A DNA stretch of 64,000 nt from contig NZ_CP046973.1 of the NCBI RefSeq assembly GCF_009792235.1, positions 4,836,001 to 4,900,000 on the forward strand, given 5' to 3'. The notes beneath the pieces are model-generated. The model was given only the letters and a program-made list of their open reading frames with translations. It had not been told where the DNA came from and ran no database searches. How positions within the stretch are numbered: the stretch's first letter is position 1; each line of letters starts with the position of its first letter. Shown here in pieces: positions 63,701-64,000 of the stretch. The translations under genes were made by a program, and so were the position numbers. The DNA is from Microcystis aeruginosa FD4 (GTDB lineage: Bacteria > Cyanobacteriota > Cyanobacteriia > Cyanobacteriales > Microcystaceae).

Positions 63701-64000
63701 GTTATCAGTTATCAGTTATCAGTTATCAGTGGGAAGTGGGAAGTGGGGAGCTTTTTTCAGTGATCAGTAAACAGTAATCAGTGAACTGAAAAATCACATC
63801 TGATAAAAAAGGTCGAATCTAAAACTTAATTGGTTAAGCTAAAAGCTTTGATGTACTTAGTTTATAAACTTCTTTTTAGGTAGGAGAATTGCCAGATTCT
63901 TTCTTTTGCCTATTGCCTTTTGCCTTTAGAAGCTGATTACTGATTACTGTTCACTGATAATTGCTATGTTAAGGCAAATAAAACCGAGAGATTATTAGCT
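63701..64000. other. Heptamer array and terminal gap
   Basis: ATCAGTT units at 63702-63730 follow the futA stop, with GGGAAGTGGGAAGTGGGG next. TCAGTAAACAGTAATCAGTGA at 63760 is a degenerate inverted unit. No ORF is seen to the window end. Confidence 0.7.

Noticed and set aside
1..64000. tRNA, rRNA or CRISPR arrays
   Set aside because: No cloverleaf with a T-loop GGTTCGA signature, no rRNA core strings and no regularly spaced repeats of 28-37 nt were found by reading.

Overview
The window reads as chromosome of a bloom-forming unicellular cyanobacterium, most likely Microcystis or a close relative. Many HIP1-type GCGATCGC octamers are scattered through it. It carries cyanobacterial housekeeping genes: GuaB3-type IMP dehydrogenase, a flavodiiron protein, a high-light-inducible protein, cyanobacterial Hfq beside dapF, DUF760, DUF1822, and a UPF0284/CobT-like protein. 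It is also full of IS200/IS605, ISL3 and MITE debris and ATCAGTT heptamer arrays. The species name is inference; the phylum is well supported.

Layout. 1-7 kb: IS remnants, then a type I secretion set (PPIase, HlyB-like ABC protease/exporter-type ATPase, HlyD-like adaptor), convergent with hisA. 7.5-8.6 kb: a PedR-like LuxR regulator, a TolB-like lipoprotein, and a scrap of a TPP enzyme. 8.6-29 kb is the accessory island. It holds a GMC oxidoreductase and alpha-amylase pair, a giant CHAT-STAND-WD40 protein, a Uma2 protein, a lambda-R-type endolysin (GH104), a secreted SH3 protein, toxin and VapBC remnants, a DUF1822 plus sigma-like operon, two unknown small or secreted proteins, and a membrane patatin phospholipase. 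29-37.5 kb is a mobile and toxin-antitoxin region with broken nuclease, HTH, DUF433/DUF5615 and Rpn-type genes, a VapBC-like pair, a catalytically altered TnpB and an intact IS200/IS605. 37.5-52.4 kb is mostly core: HTTM-DCC, DUF760, guaB3, ppk, flavodiiron protein, hfq/dapF and hli, interrupted by ISL3 and IS605 elements. 52.4-59.6 kb has MITEs, a second ISL3 wreck, UPF0284, hicBA, a REP/RAYT unit and a broken TPR gene. 59.7-64 kb has a TPR-GT41 (SPINDLY-like) glycosyltransferase and a Tat-exported FutA iron-binding protein under a likely Fur site.

Main observation. A conserved 23-nt motif (starts TGTATARG, ends GCTNACA with small variation) occurs seven times between 8.6 and 26.8 kb. Each copy lies in an intergenic region and points toward a gene start: GMC oxidoreductase, Uma2, endolysin, the sigma-like gene, the small protein at 24.8 kb, a truncated duplicate of the sigma-like gene, and the patatin phospholipase. 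In three intergenic regions two copies face outward, one per divergent gene. The motif also lies upstream of the sigma-like gene itself, so this looks like an undescribed, possibly autoregulated local regulon of cell-envelope-active enzymes (peptidoglycan lytic enzyme, phospholipase, oxidoreductase) next to a caspase-like CHAT-STAND protein. The regulatory link is inference; the motif copies are seen directly.

Other highlights are a RAYT gene bracketed by long direct repeats and REP hairpins, inserted at the start codon of a TPR gene; an IS605 element that splits an HTH gene so that removal restores the frame; and an ISL3-type MITE with a clean target duplication.
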